Below are positions 17,554 through 27,104 of a stretch of DNA of 64,000 nucleotides, in pieces. The DNA comes from Sulfuriferula plumbiphila. Lineage in GTDB: Bacteria > Pseudomonadota > Gammaproteobacteria > Burkholderiales > Sulfuriferulaceae. The first letter of the stretch is position 1; each line of letters opens with the position of its first letter. Below the pieces are notes generated by a model that saw only the letters and a list, made by a program, of their open reading frames with translations, ran no database searches and was not told the DNA's origin. Both the position numbers and the translations under genes were made by a program. The stretch lies in NCBI RefSeq assembly GCF_009938015.1, contig NZ_AP021884.1:2219501-2283500 (forward strand), in the 5' to 3' direction.

Positions 17554-19011
17554 TCATACGCCGACCGTTGCAGCGCATGGCAGGCTCGACAGCACGGATG
17601 TGATGATCTCGACCAGCCGGCCGGCGCTCAGCCCGTCCGACTCGGGGAGGATTTCGTCGCGCGGGCGCTGATGCAGGAGCGCAAGGGCATTTCTGAAATG
17701 CCGCTCCGCCTCGCGGCGCCGGTCCTGCGCCAGACGCAGGTTACCCAACGCGAAATGCGCGAGTACGAAATCGGGATCGAGATAGAGCGCGCGCATCAGC
17801 GACTGCACGGCGCGGTCGTATTGGCCCTGCTCCTGCCGGATGGTGGCGAGGAGATACAGGTGCGCGGGATTCAGCTTGTCGGCGGCGATCGCCTTTCCGC
17901 ACCATTCGGCCGCTTCGGCGAGCTTGCCCTGGTTGGCACAGGCCCGCGCCGTGCGGGATGGCGCTGCGCTGGCATTCACCGCGCACGGAGGTAGCCCGTC
18001 TGATTGTACTGCCGGGCGATCCAGATTCAACGGCGCCGCATGCAACGGAGTCGCTAATGCTGCATCCCCAACAAGGGATTCCGGCGCCAAGGTCTCAGAC
18101 AACAGACCGGCTGCCGCGGCTGGATAAGCGGTGGCGACAGCCGGCGATTCCGCATCCGCGGGTTTGCGGTAGAGAACGGCTCCGGGAAACCCGACGGCAG
18201 TGAACCTGGAAAACAGGCTGATCGAGGTTTCCGCGGGGCTGACGATGAGCCACCCGCCATCGACGAGCGAGCGGTGGAGGTTTTCGATGACTTTCTGCGC
18301 CTGCGCCGCGGTGAAATACATCAGTACATTGCGGCAGAAGATCACGTCCATCGCGTTGGTGTTGTTGGTGAGTGAAGGGTAAACATCGTCGGCAAGGTTG
18401 AGGTAGGAAAATGTCACCCGCTTGCGGATGCGCGGCAGGATCTCAAAACGCGCATTTTTTCCATGTTTGAAATGACGCGCCCGGATCCAGGCCGGCGTGT
18501 CGCGGAACGACCATTCGCCGTACATCCCTGCTGCCGCCTTGCCCAGGAACGCCGGGTTGATGTCAGTGGCCAGGATGGTGACATTCCATTTTTCGGGATC
18601 GGGGATCAGCCGGTCGAGGAGCATGGCGATGGAATAGGCTTCCTCGCCGGTGCTGCAACCGGCGCTCCAGATACGCAACCGCCGTCCGGTGTGCTCGCGC
18701 GCATGCAGCAACACCGGGAGGATGTGCTGTTCGAGCGCCTCGAAGCTCCGCTGCTCGCGGAAGAAATAGGTTTCGCCCACGGTCAAATGGCTGGCGAGCA
18801 CCTCGATCTGGCTGCGCGTCAGGGGTGCAGACAGCAACCAGCGTGCGCACGTTTGCGCATCCGGCAGACCGAACTGGCAAGCGGCCGCGACTATCCCCCG
18901 TTCCAGGTCACCCCAGCGCTTTTTCGGGAAGTACAGCCCGGTCTGTGCGGCGAGGAAATCGCTCAGGCTGGACAAAAGTGAATCGGGAAGAGGAGGGCGT
19001 ATGTTCTGCAT
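17554..19011 (-). CDS. CheR methyltransferase with TPR domain (WspC-like)
   Basis: CheR methylates receptor glutamates with S-adenosylmethionine. The N-terminal helical domain and methyltransferase domain span about residues 1-285 (LTVGETYFFRE, IWSAGCSTGEEAYSIAM, TDINPAFLGKA, DVIFCRNVLMYF). After an alanine/proline-rich linker, a TPR-like helical domain (about 360-450; AEWCGKAIAADKLNPAHLYLLA, YDRAVQSLMRALYLDPDFVLAHFALG) follows. CheR-TPR fusions are the hallmark of Wsp-type systems. The ATG at 19011 overlaps the stop of the upstream cheW (TGATG), so the two are coupled. Confidence 0.94.
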   Translation of the reverse strand: MQNIRPPLPDSLLSSLSDFLAAQTGLYFPKKRWGDLERGIVAAACQFGLPDAQTCARWLLSAPLTRSQIEVLASHLTVGETYFFREQRSFEALEQHILPVLLHAREHTGRRLRIWSAGCSTGEEAYSIAMLLDRLIPDPEKWNVTILATDINPAFLGKAAAGMYGEWSFRDTPAWIRARHFKHGKNARFEILPRIRKRVTFSYLNLADDVYPSLTNNTNAMDVIFCRNVLMYFTAAQAQKVIENLHRSLVDGGWLIVSPAETSISLFSRFTAVGFPGAVLYRKPADAESPAVATAYPAAAAGLLSETLAPESLVGDAALATPLHAAPLNLDRPAVQSDGLPPCAVNASAAPSRTARACANQGKLAEAAEWCGKAIAADKLNPAHLYLLATIRQEQGQYDRAVQSLMRALYLDPDFVLAHFALGNLRLAQDRRREAERHFRNALALLHQRPRDEILPESDGLSAGRLVEIITSVLSSLPCAATVGV

Positions 19012-19493
19012 CAAAGAGGGGCCATGGCCTGATCCAGGGATTCTTCTTCTTCCAGGGAGAGAAACTGTTCCAGGTTGTAGATCAGGATCAAGCCATCCTT
19101 GAGCTTCGCCACACCTTGAACATACTCAAGCTCGGGCAGGATGCTCTCCGCCACGACCAGTTCCCGCCCGGCGCATTCGACGATATCGGTCACCGTATCC
19201 ACCACCAGGGCCACCGGCCGCCGCGCCGTGTGCGCGATGACGAGCTGGTCGGTGAGGGCGATGTCCCGTTGCGGCAGGTCAAAACGCTTGCGTAGGTTGA
19301 TGACCGGGATCACCTCTCCGTGCACATTGACCACCCCAGACACGATGGCCGGCGCCTTCGGCAACGGGGTAATCTCCACCATGCGCACCACCCTGTCGAC
19401 CGCCGACAGATACAGGGCGCAGCGCTGATCGCCCAAAGCAAAAACAAGGAGTTGATCCGGCTTTCCCATAACGGCCATGGGCTCGACGTTCAT
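19011..19493 (-). CDS. CheW coupling protein (WspB-like), first gene of the chemosensory operon
   Basis: The protein is a single CheW domain (LLVFALGDQRCALYLSAVDRVVRMVE, VSGVVNVHGEVIPVINLRKRF) with a short C-terminal helix that is rich in glutamate. ATG at 19493 is chosen over a TTG 39 bases upstream because the domain begins right after it. As first gene it defines the operon CheW, CheR-TPR, CheW, MCP, CheA-REC, CheB, REC-GGDEF-EAL, which is the Wsp set with the receptor moved inward. Confidence 0.9.
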   Translation of the reverse strand: MNVEPMAVMGKPDQLLVFALGDQRCALYLSAVDRVVRMVEITPLPKAPAIVSGVVNVHGEVIPVINLRKRFDLPQRDIALTDQLVIAHTARRPVALVVDTVTDIVECAGRELVVAESILPELEYVQGVAKLKDGLILIYNLEQFLSLEEEESLDQAMAPL

Positions 19494-19726
19494 GGATAAT
19501 AATGGAGTGGCCAACTCGTTGCAGCAAAACAAACTGGTGCGGGCAAAACAGTCATGACATGTCCCCCTGCCTATCTGGTAATACTAGCTCTGTTTAATAA
19601 TTTTGCGCGTTGTGCGAGGAAACGCTCAGGCAAGTGGACGATATCGCAACTGCCACCTGTCAATTTCCGCTCAAATTCGACCCGGTATTAAATATAGCTG
19701 CGCCACACACAAATCCCCGCTGCGGG

Positions 19727-20212
19727 TTAACCTGGTTGATCCCTGCCCTGCCCCTGGATAATCTTGAGCAGGCCCTGGGCGGCGTCCTCGACCATATCCA
19801 GCGTCTGGTCAAACCCCTGCTGCCCGCCATAGTAGGGATCGGGTACATCCAGATTGGGAAAACGCCGGCTGAAACTCAGCAGCAGCCGGATTTTGTGGTG
19901 ATGCCTGGCATGGGCACGGCGCGTGAGATTGTTCAGATTCTGTCTATCCATTGCCAGAATATAGTCGAAACGCTCGAAGTCGCTATCCTGCACCTGCCTG
20001 CCACGCAACGCACTGATATCGTAGCCGTGGCTTAGCGCCGTGCGCTGGGCACGCAGATCGGGTGCATCGCCCACGTGGTAGTCGTGGGTGCCCGCCGAAT
20101 CGATCACAACTTGCGTGTCCAGCCCGGCACTCTGTACCGTTTTGGCGAAAACCCCTTCCGCCATGGGCGAGCGGCAGATATTGCCCATGCAGACGAATAA
20201 AACTTTAATCAT
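19727..20212 (-). CDS. Low-molecular-weight protein tyrosine phosphatase
   Basis: The N-terminal P-loop VLFVCMGNICRSPMAEG carries the C-x5-R-S nucleophile site, and the general-acid loop VPDPYYGG lies near residue 125, as in Wzb/Etp-type phosphatases of about 160 residues. ATG at 20212 begins directly at MIKVLFVC. It stands alone, without an exopolysaccharide kinase nearby. The about 230 bases between it and cheW should contain the chemosensory operon promoter, but I cannot point to it. Confidence 0.93.
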   Translation of the reverse strand: MIKVLFVCMGNICRSPMAEGVFAKTVQSAGLDTQVVIDSAGTHDYHVGDAPDLRAQRTALSHGYDISALRGRQVQDSDFERFDYILAMDRQNLNNLTRRAHARHHHKIRLLLSFSRRFPNLDVPDPYYGGQQGFDQTLDMVEDAAQGLLKIIQGQGRDQPG

Positions 20213-20223
20213 TAGATTTCCAA

Positions 20224-20760
20224 TCAATATGTTATGGATATTTTATAACTCGTGCGAGACACCAAGACAACACGTCCCGTACCAATGGGATCAGACAGTG
20301 ATCGAGCAATTTTGGAGAACAAAATGGACGCATCGGCGCTCATTTCGCAGCACTCCGCGCCACCCAGCAGTTTGATGAAATTCCGCTTGGGCTTGAACTG
20401 CACGCGCAGCTCCGCCAGGTAGTCGCCGAATTGCCGTGACTGATTCTGCGCTTTCATCAACCCGCCCATCTTGCGAATCAGCTTGATCGCCTCGTCGTAA
20501 GCGGCGTTGCTGGTCTGCTCGACGATGGGCGGCACCACGCGACGGTAGAGGCTGACGGCGTCACCCGTGCGTGAAGCTTCGAGCTTCCCGGCCAGCGAGC
20601 CGAGTAGTTCTGCTTCGTGCAACCGGCGCATTTCGGTTACCAGTAGGCGAGCGCAGGCAAAGTCGCGGAAGATGGGGCGGCGGGCTTCCGTGCAGGCGGT
20701 GACATGGCAGGCCTGGCGCGGCAGCGAAACCCGCCCTTTGAGGAGATTATCGCGCGGCAT
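20224..20760 (-). pseudogene. Chimeric remnant: RAYT transposase head joined to an unrelated gene tail
   Basis: The first 57 residues (MPRDNLLKGRVSLP, CHVTACTEARRPIF) match the start of REP-associated tyrosine transposases, but the sequence leaves the family just before the HUH motif expected after SLAW. From KLEASRTGDA onward it looks like the end of a SWIM-type zinc-finger protein (YRRVVPPIVEQTSNAAYDEA, LAELRVQFKPKRNF), and then runs on into noncoding sequence. A deletion has fused two genes. No function is expected. Confidence 0.6.
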
Positions 20761-20775
20761 GGCGGGAGAGGGGTT

Positions 20776-20793
20776 GGGCGAATGAATTCGCCC
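20776..20793. repeat. REP-like palindrome next to the RAYT remnant
   Basis: GGGCGAAT-GA-ATTCGCCC is a perfect inverted repeat within a stretch resembling the REP-type sequence often found beside RAYT genes (…ATTCGCCCCTACGGGGG). Its place directly upstream of the RAYT head supports the REP interpretation. Confidence 0.5.
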
Positions 20794-20802
20794 CTACGGG
20801 GG

Positions 20803-21388
20803 TCATATTCCCAGTTCCTCAAAATTTTCCTGAATCTTCGCCGCCAGTTCCACCGCCTCGCGGTTCAGATCGGCCAGCCCCATATGGATGTCGCGCAACG
20901 TCTGCCCGAAGTCGAAGTCCTCATCCGCTTCCGCCGGGGCGACGCCGACATAGCGGCCGGGGGTGAGGCTCCAGTCGGCGGCTTCGATGTCGGCGCGGCT
21001 GACCACTTTGCACAGGCCCGGTACGTCCTGCATTTCGGCCTTGGGGAAGCGGTCTTCATGGCATCGACCAGCGCGGTGCCAAGCTTGCTGCCCTTGGGGA
21101 GCTTGAGCAGGGTGTCGTAGCGAGCCAGTTCCGGCAGCATCAGCGCCCGGCGCTTGATGAAGTCGCCCTTGACCAATGGGCGCTTGGGTATTCTGCCGGC
21201 GGCCTGATCGGCCCCGATGGCTCGCAAGGCGGCCTGGTAGCGATTGGTGGCGTGGCGCAGGAAAATGACGCCGAGCACCGGCATGCAGTATCGCTGCTGG
21301 TCAGTTTGGAGTTGGCGCGCAACTGATCGGCAGCCTCCCAGAGGCTGTCTTCGATCTTGGAGATATTCTGGAAGGCGTTGGCGCTCAT
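20803..21388 (-). pseudogene. Decayed type I restriction-modification methyltransferase gene (hsdM)
   Basis: The N-terminal part in two frames (MSANAFQNISKIEDSLWEAA… then MPVLGVIFLRHATNRY, from 21388) is the start of HsdM, with a frameshift after the LTSSD segment. After the AMKTA region most of the protein, including the SAM-binding NPPF region, is missing, and the sequence resumes at the C-terminal end (GRYVGVAPAEADEDFDFGQTLRDI … EELGI). No hsdS or hsdR is present. The gene is dead. Confidence 0.8.
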
Positions 21389-21392
21389 CGGC

Positions 21393-21578
21393 TCACTTCT
21401 TGTTGGTCTTTTTCGTCTTGGCGCTGGCCTTCAGGCCGGACTGCTCTGCGTGAGCCAGGACCAGCACCTCCATCATGGAAGCGACGGAGCGATGCTCGCG
21501 CTCGGCAGCCTGGCGAATCAGGTCTTTGATCTCCGCAGTCGTCCGAATGGACAGGGTTTCACACTTATTGCGCGACAT
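21393..21578 (-). CDS. Small ribbon-helix-helix-like protein
   Basis: The 61-residue protein (MSRNKCETLSIRTTAEIKDL, then a helix with REHRSVASMMEVLVL and a lysine-rich tail) looks like an RHH DNA-binding fold with a beta strand followed by two helices, as in DUF1778-type or CopG-type antitoxins. It sits immediately upstream of the dead hsdM. No toxin gene is visible beside it. Role unknown; possibly a leftover regulator of the restriction system. Confidence 0.55.
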   Translation of the reverse strand: MSRNKCETLSIRTTAEIKDLIRQAAEREHRSVASMMEVLVLAHAEQSGLKASAKTKKTNKK

Positions 21579-21844
21579 GGCCCGACCCAGGTTGAAATGG
21601 CCTCGCCAATGTACTGCCTTATGCTGATTGTGGCAATGCCAAAATCCTGAGGGATGGTCTGCCAATTGACAGCCAGCTGTAATCTCCGGCCGCCATGCCG
21701 AGTATTGGACAGGCACCGGAACCGCCCGATCAGGCACAGTTCCAGGCTTGGTGGCATGGTTCGATTGTTGCGCAGCGCCATTCAACAAAATTCAGCCCGG
21801 ATATTTCAGCAAGACGCATGCGGAATCGCAAGGCTCCGCTCTTG

Positions 21845-21850
21845 TATAAT
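21845..21850 (+). promoter_or_regulatory. -10 element upstream of prfC
   Basis: A perfect TATAAT lies 36 bases before the prfC start codon. A matching -35 is weak (GGAATC at 17-base spacing). Confidence 0.45.
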
Positions 21851-21885
21851 GCCGGGTTAGCCAGCCTCTTCTTCTGTTGCCAAAA

Positions 21886-23463
21886 ATGACCACCCTTGAC
21901 TCAGAAATCCAGCGTCGCCGCACCTTTGCCATTATTTCCCACCCGGACGCGGGTAAAACCACGCTGACCGAAAAGCTGCTGTGGTTCGGCGGCGCGATCC
22001 AGGTCGCGGGCGAAGTGCGCGCACGCAAGGCCAGCCGCCACGCCACTTCGGACTGGATGGAACTGGAAAAACAGCGCGGCATTTCGGTCACTTCCTCGGT
22101 GATGCAGTTCCCCTACCGCGAACACATCATCAACCTGCTGGATACGCCCGGTCACGAGGACTTTTCCGAGGATACCTACCGCACCCTCACTGCCGTGGAT
22201 TCGGCGGTGATGGTGATCGACTCGGTCAACGGTGTCGAAGCACAGACCATCAAGCTGCTCAACGTGTGCCGCATGCGCGATACCCCCATCATCACTTTCA
22301 TCAACAAGCTCGACCGCGAAGGCCGCGCACCGATTGAACTGCTCGACGAAATCGAATCGGTGCTGGGCATGCAGTGCGCGCCGATGACCTGGCCGATCGG
22401 CATGGGCAAGCGCTTTCGCGGCGTGTATCACCTCTACGACGACACGGTACTGGTGTTCGACCCGCATGCAGACAAGGGCACCAGCGAGATCATCCAGGGC
22501 CTGGACAACCCGCGCCTGGATGCGTTCATCGGCAGCGAACAGGCCAGCGAGCTGCGTGTGGAGGTGGAACTGGTGCGCGGCGCTTCGCACACCTTTGATT
22601 CAGCCGCCTATCATGCCGGCAAACAGACCCCGGTGCTGTTCGGCTCGGCAGTCAACAACTTCGGCGTACAGATGATGCTGGACGCGGTGGTGGACTTGTC
22701 GCCGCCGCCCCAGCCGCGTGCCACTGAAACCCGTCTGGTACAACCGGGCGAGGCGAAGTTTTCCGGCTTCGTATTCAAGATCCAGGCCAACATGGACCCC
22801 AAGCACCGCGACCGCATTGCGTTTCTGCGCGTGTGCTCCGGGCGCTTCGACCGGGGCATGAAAATCAAACAGGTTTCCAGCGGCAAAGTCATGGCGGTGA
22901 ACAATGCCATCACCTTCATGGCGCAGGATCGCAACACAGCGGATGAGGCGTTTGCGGGCGACATTATCGGCATCCCCAACCACGGCACCATCCGCCTGGG
23001 CGATACCTTCAGCGAAACCGAAAACCTCAAATTCACCGGGATACCTTCGTTTGCGCCGGAATTTTTCCGCAAGGCACGCATCAAGAACCCGCTGAAAATG
23101 AAGCAATTGCAGAAAGGCCTGCAGCAGCTGGCCGAAGAAGGCGCCACCCAACTGTTCCGCCCGATTTCCTCGAACGACCTGATCCTGGGCGCGGTCGGCA
23201 CCCTGCAATTCGACGTGGTGGCGCACCGGCTGGAATTCGAATACGGCGTGGACGTGCTGTTTGAAGGCTGCGAATACGCCACTGCCCGCTGGCTGCGCGG
23301 CTCCGAGACCAACCTCAAGCAACTGGTGGATAAATACGGTTTCAACGTCGCCCTGGACGGCGCAAATCAGTACGTTTACCTGGCGCCCAACCGGGTCAAC
23401 CTGACCATGACGCAGGAACGCTTCCCGGACGTCAGATTCCTGGAAACACGTGAGGTTTATTGA
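21886..23463 (+). CDS. prfC: Peptide chain release factor 3
   Basis: RF3 is a GTPase that removes RF1/RF2 from the ribosome after termination. The G-domain motifs are present: [15 protein letters not shown] (G1), the switch I threonine (G2) in [14 protein letters not shown] (G3) and INKLDRE (G4). Domains II and III follow to 525 residues, normal for the family. ATG at 21886 is used rather than TTG nine bases upstream. The downstream flavoprotein gene starts six bases after the stop. Confidence 0.97.
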   Translation: MTTLDSEIQRRRTFAIISHPDAGKTTLTEKLLWFGGAIQVAGEVRARKASRHATSDWMELEKQRGISVTSSVMQFPYREHIINLLDTPGHEDFSEDTYRTLTAVDSAVMVIDSVNGVEAQTIKLLNVCRMRDTPIITFINKLDREGRAPIELLDEIESVLGMQCAPMTWPIGMGKRFRGVYHLYDDTVLVFDPHADKGTSEIIQGLDNPRLDAFIGSEQASELRVEVELVRGASHTFDSAAYHAGKQTPVLFGSAVNNFGVQMMLDAVVDLSPPPQPRATETRLVQPGEAKFSGFVFKIQANMDPKHRDRIAFLRVCSGRFDRGMKIKQVSSGKVMAVNNAITFMAQDRNTADEAFAGDIIGIPNHGTIRLGDTFSETENLKFTGIPSFAPEFFRKARIKNPLKMKQLQKGLQQLAEEGATQLFRPISSNDLILGAVGTLQFDVVAHRLEFEYGVDVLFEGCEYATARWLRGSETNLKQLVDKYGFNVALDGANQYVYLAPNRVNLTMTQERFPDVRFLETREVY

Positions 23464-23468
23464 AGCCA

Positions 23469-24671
23469 ATGGACTTCGATGTCATCGTCATCGGCGCCGG
23501 CGCGGCCGGCATGATGTGCGCTGCCCAGGCCGGGCAGCGCAGGCGGCGCGTGCTGCTGATTGACCACGCCGCCAGGATCGGCGAGCGCATCCGCATCTCC
23601 GGCGGCGGCCGCTGCAATTTCACCAACCGCCACATCAGCGCAGAAAATTTCCTGTCGCAGAACCCGCATTTCGCGCGCTCCGCCCTGGCCCGCTATTCGC
23701 AGTTCGACTTCATCAAGCTGGTGGAACGCTACCGCATCCCCTATCACGAGAAAACGCTGGGACAACTGTTTTGCGACGATTCCGCGCGCCAAATCATAGC
23801 TATGCTGCACGCCGAATGCGACGCCGGCGGTGTGCAATGGGCGCAGCCGTGCAGCGTACAAAGCATCGAACGGATTGACGACGGCCTGCGTTTTGAACTC
23901 ATGACAGGGCACGGCAGGTTGCGCTGCCAGTCGCTGGTGATCGCCAGCGGCGGACTGGCGATACCGAAACTGGGTGCCACGCCGTTCGGCTACAAGGTGG
24001 CGGAGCAATTCAATCTGCCGGTAATCGCGCCCAAGCCTGCGCTGGTGCCGCTGGCACTCCCTGCAGAAATGCTTGCGCCGCTGCAAGCCCTGGCTGGCGC
24101 ATCGCTGCATGTCGCTACCCATTGCGACGCTCAGCCCGCCGCATTTCGTGAGGGAATGCTGATTACCCATCGCGGTCTGTCCGGCCCGGCCATCCTGCAG
24201 ATTTCCAGCTACTGGCAGATGCAGGAATACGGCGGCGGCAAGAGGCTGCCGATCGCCATTGACCTCCTGCCCGGCGTGGATGCCGCCGCCTGGATCGCAC
24301 CGCACCGCCACGGCAAGGCCACGCTCGCCAGCCTGCTGGCCGGACATTTACCCAAACGCTTTGCCCAGGAATGGTGTGCGCTGCATGACTGGGTGAAACC
24401 ACTGACGGAGCATTCCAGCCGCGATCTGGCCGAAATGATTGCGGCACTCAAAGGCTGGGCACTCATGCCCGCCGGCACCCTGGGTTACGCCAAGGCCGAA
24501 GTCACGCTGGGCGGCGTGGATACCGACGCGCTCTCGTCCAGAACCATGGAATCCAAGACAGTGCCAGGACTGTATTTCACAGGCGAAGTGGTCGATGTAA
24601 CCGGCTGGCTGGGTGGCTACAATTTCCAGTGGGCATGGTCGTCAGGCTGGGTGGCGGGGCAGTTTGCGTAA
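23469..24671 (+). CDS. HI0933/YhiN-family FAD-dependent oxidoreductase
   Basis: The protein of about 400 residues opens with a dinucleotide-binding fold (VIVIGAGAAGMMCAAQAGQ) and the family motif ISGGGRCNFTN; a second conserved block PGLYFTGEVVDVTGWLGGYN lies at the end. The family is predicted to be flavin-dependent but has no assigned reaction in most genomes. It is transcribed with prfC (ATG at 23469, six bases after the prfC stop). Confidence 0.9.
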   Translation: MDFDVIVIGAGAAGMMCAAQAGQRRRRVLLIDHAARIGERIRISGGGRCNFTNRHISAENFLSQNPHFARSALARYSQFDFIKLVERYRIPYHEKTLGQLFCDDSARQIIAMLHAECDAGGVQWAQPCSVQSIERIDDGLRFELMTGHGRLRCQSLVIASGGLAIPKLGATPFGYKVAEQFNLPVIAPKPALVPLALPAEMLAPLQALAGASLHVATHCDAQPAAFREGMLITHRGLSGPAILQISSYWQMQEYGGGKRLPIAIDLLPGVDAAAWIAPHRHGKATLASLLAGHLPKRFAQEWCALHDWVKPLTEHSSRDLAEMIAALKGWALMPAGTLGYAKAEVTLGGVDTDALSSRTMESKTVPGLYFTGEVVDVTGWLGGYNFQWAWSSGWVAGQFA

Positions 24672-24908
24672 TCCTGAATCCGGCAATCGTGTTTTCCGCA
24701 ATGGAACCATGGCGCCCATAACGGCTCTGACTGGCTTTTGCTGCACGACTATCAACGGTAATTTGAATTCGCCACAAAGCGCTCGCGCGGGCATGCATCG
24801 TTACGATGAAACATTCGGGCCAACTCACTGGCAACCCGCTTCATGCAAAGCAATTGGGGGATAGGAATTGAGCAGGAAGCCCGTGGCTGGAAGAGACCAC
24901 CAGCACAA

Positions 24909-25850
24909 ATGAAATCAGCCGAGTCCGACGCGATTAAATTTGCCTGGGAATTACCCGCGCCCAGGCAGCGTTATTTCGAGATTCATATCCGCCGCAGTAC
25001 CCTCATTGCGGTCATCGCGTCTTTGCTGGTGCATGCGCTGCTGTTATTTACCTTAAACCAGAAGCAGATGCGCATCGGGTCTCCCTCTGTCCAAGACACG
25101 CAAGCGCCGCTGGTCGTGCAATTAACGCCGCTCATGCCGGCAAGGGTGACACCGAAACATGCAAAGCGGGTGCCAATCCATCCGACTAAAAATCCGAAAA
25201 TCCGGCCAAGGCCTCCAGTTAAACAACAAACCAGCAAACCCAGGCTTAAACCTCGCGTTCCTGTCAGTCCTCGCCCACACGCACCGCCTGCTGCGGTGGT
25301 CGCGACGACCAAACCATCATTGAATACCTCGGTCATGCCTGCGGCACCTGTAGTAGACACTACACCCACCGCAAGCCCAGCGCCGCCGACTGACATGATG
25401 AGTTATATCAATGCCGTCAGAGCGCGCCGCCAAGCCGCCGAGCAAGCGGACGCAGAACCCGGCGCCAACCAGCGCAACCCCACGCCTGACGAAATCAGGA
25501 TGGCCAACATCAAACGCAATCTCCAGCCTGGGGGTACCAACGGCGTATTCCAGATCCTCAGCATGGGCGTGCGCACGGCCCAGTTTTCATTCCGCGGCTG
25601 GACAACGGACTCCAGCCACTTTCAGCATCAGGTCATCGATGTCGACGCCGGACTCAATGGCGATGTGGAACGCGCAATCGTGCGCAGGATGATCGAGCTG
25701 ATACGCCAATATTACAAAGGCGATTTTAATTGGGAATCACAGCGCCTCAACCGCGTAATCGTGCTGTCGGCACGCAAGGAAGATAATGCGCAACTCGAAG
25801 ACTTTTTAATGAAGGAATTTTTTAGACGCGACGGTGAGCTCCGCGAGTAA
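24909..25850 (+). CDS. Proline-rich membrane-anchored protein, TonB-like layout
   Basis: ATG at 24909 gives about 313 residues: a short cytoplasmic start, one transmembrane helix near residues 35-52 (STLIAVIASLLVHALLLFTL), a proline/lysine-rich periplasmic spacer (about 75-160) and a folded C-terminal domain with NGVFQILSMGVRTAQFSFRGW and the acidic VIDVDAGLNGDVERAIVRRMI. This is the plan of TonB or TolA-like proteins, but the C-terminal domain is not a recognisable TonB domain. No ExbBD genes are nearby. Function unknown. Confidence 0.7.
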   Translation: MKSAESDAIKFAWELPAPRQRYFEIHIRRSTLIAVIASLLVHALLLFTLNQKQMRIGSPSVQDTQAPLVVQLTPLMPARVTPKHAKRVPIHPTKNPKIRPRPPVKQQTSKPRLKPRVPVSPRPHAPPAAVVATTKPSLNTSVMPAAPVVDTTPTASPAPPTDMMSYINAVRARRQAAEQADAEPGANQRNPTPDEIRMANIKRNLQPGGTNGVFQILSMGVRTAQFSFRGWTTDSSHFQHQVIDVDAGLNGDVERAIVRRMIELIRQYYKGDFNWESQRLNRVIVLSARKEDNAQLEDFLMKEFFRRDGELRE

Positions 25851-25925
25851 TGTGCTGACAGCGTGAGTGACAGATCAGTTTGCACAGCTTTAACGAGAAA
25901 ATCCGTAGCAAGACAAATTCGTAAA

Positions 25926-26984
25926 ATGAGAATCGAAATCCACAAAGGCATCATCCAGGCATTAGCCGCTGCCATTTTATTCGGCATCAGCACGCCGATG
26001 GCAAAGGCGCTGGTAGGCGCCACTCACCCCCTGATTCTGGCCGGCCTGCTTTATCTGGGCAGCGGACTGGGGCTGGCCGCCTGGCGCTGGCTGCGTCGAT
26101 TGCCGGGCAAGCCGGTCGATACCACGCCACTGCTTCGGCAGGATTTACCATGGCTGGCAGGCACGGTGCTGGCGGGTGGCGTGCTCGCCCCGGCGCTGTT
26201 GATGTGGGGATTGCAATTTACCCAGGGTTCAACCGCATCCTTGCTGCTGAATCTGGAAGGCGTGCTCACTGCGCTGCTGGCCTGGTTTGTGTTCCACGAG
26301 AACTTCGACCGGCGCATTGCCCTCGGCATGCTGCTGATCGTGACTGCCGGCGCGCTGCTGTCATGGCAACAGCTGCCGATATTCGGCATGGCCTGGGGGG
26401 TGTTGGCGATCATCGGCGCTTGTCTGTTCTGGGCTGTCGACAACAACCTGACCCGCAAGATTTCGGCCAGCGATGCTTCCCAGATCGCCATGATTAAAGG
26501 GCTGGCAGCCGGCATCACCAATCTGGCGCTGGGGAGTGCTGCCGGCGGACAAGTGCCGGGGGCGGGCATCGTGTTCGCCGCGGGCGTGCTGGGTTTGTTC
26601 GGTTATGGTATCAGCCTGGTGCTGTTCATACTGGCACTACGCAACCTGGGCAGCGCGCGCACAGCGGCCTATTTTTCGATCGCGCCGTTTGCGGGAGCGG
26701 CTTTGGCACTGCCCTTGCTGGGCGAAACGCCGGGGATACTGTTCTGGCCCGCCAGTGTATTGATGGGTATCGGTGTCTGGCTGCACTTTAGCGAGCGCCA
26801 CGAGCATAGCCATACTCATGAACCGATACGGCATGCGCACCGCCACGTTCACGACGAGCATCACCAGCATAGCCACGCTTCCGTCCGGGGAGGCCATGAT
26901 CCGCATTCGCACGAGCATATGCATGCGCCGATCACGCACAGCCATCACCATTTTCCGGATATGCATCATCGTCACCGGCATTGA
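25926..26984 (+). CDS. DMT-superfamily (EamA) permease with histidine-rich C-terminal tail
   Basis: Ten hydrophobic segments in two repeats of five (EamA folds) are followed, after about residue 290, by a tail of roughly 60 residues containing more than 20 histidines in HxH and HHxH clusters (HEHSHTHEP, HDEHHQHSH, HSHEHMH). Such tails bind Zn, Ni or Co in metal carriers; the EamA core transports metabolites in known cases. The tail suggests metal export or metal-sensing regulation of the carrier, which is inference. ATG at 25926 replaces a longer frame start without similarity. Confidence 0.85.
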   Translation: MRIEIHKGIIQALAAAILFGISTPMAKALVGATHPLILAGLLYLGSGLGLAAWRWLRRLPGKPVDTTPLLRQDLPWLAGTVLAGGVLAPALLMWGLQFTQGSTASLLLNLEGVLTALLAWFVFHENFDRRIALGMLLIVTAGALLSWQQLPIFGMAWGVLAIIGACLFWAVDNNLTRKISASDASQIAMIKGLAAGITNLALGSAAGGQVPGAGIVFAAGVLGLFGYGISLVLFILALRNLGSARTAAYFSIAPFAGAALALPLLGETPGILFWPASVLMGIGVWLHFSERHEHSHTHEPIRHAHRHVHDEHHQHSHASVRGGHDPHSHEHMHAPITHSHHHFPDMHHRHRH

Positions 26985-27104
26985 GCGGGTGACGAAACGG
27001 GAACAAGCACACCGCAGTCCTATGACTTAAACTATCCAAGCGCATCAACGCAACGACCCAAACCCCATGACCATACCCACACGAAATGACCAGGAAACAG
27101 CACG

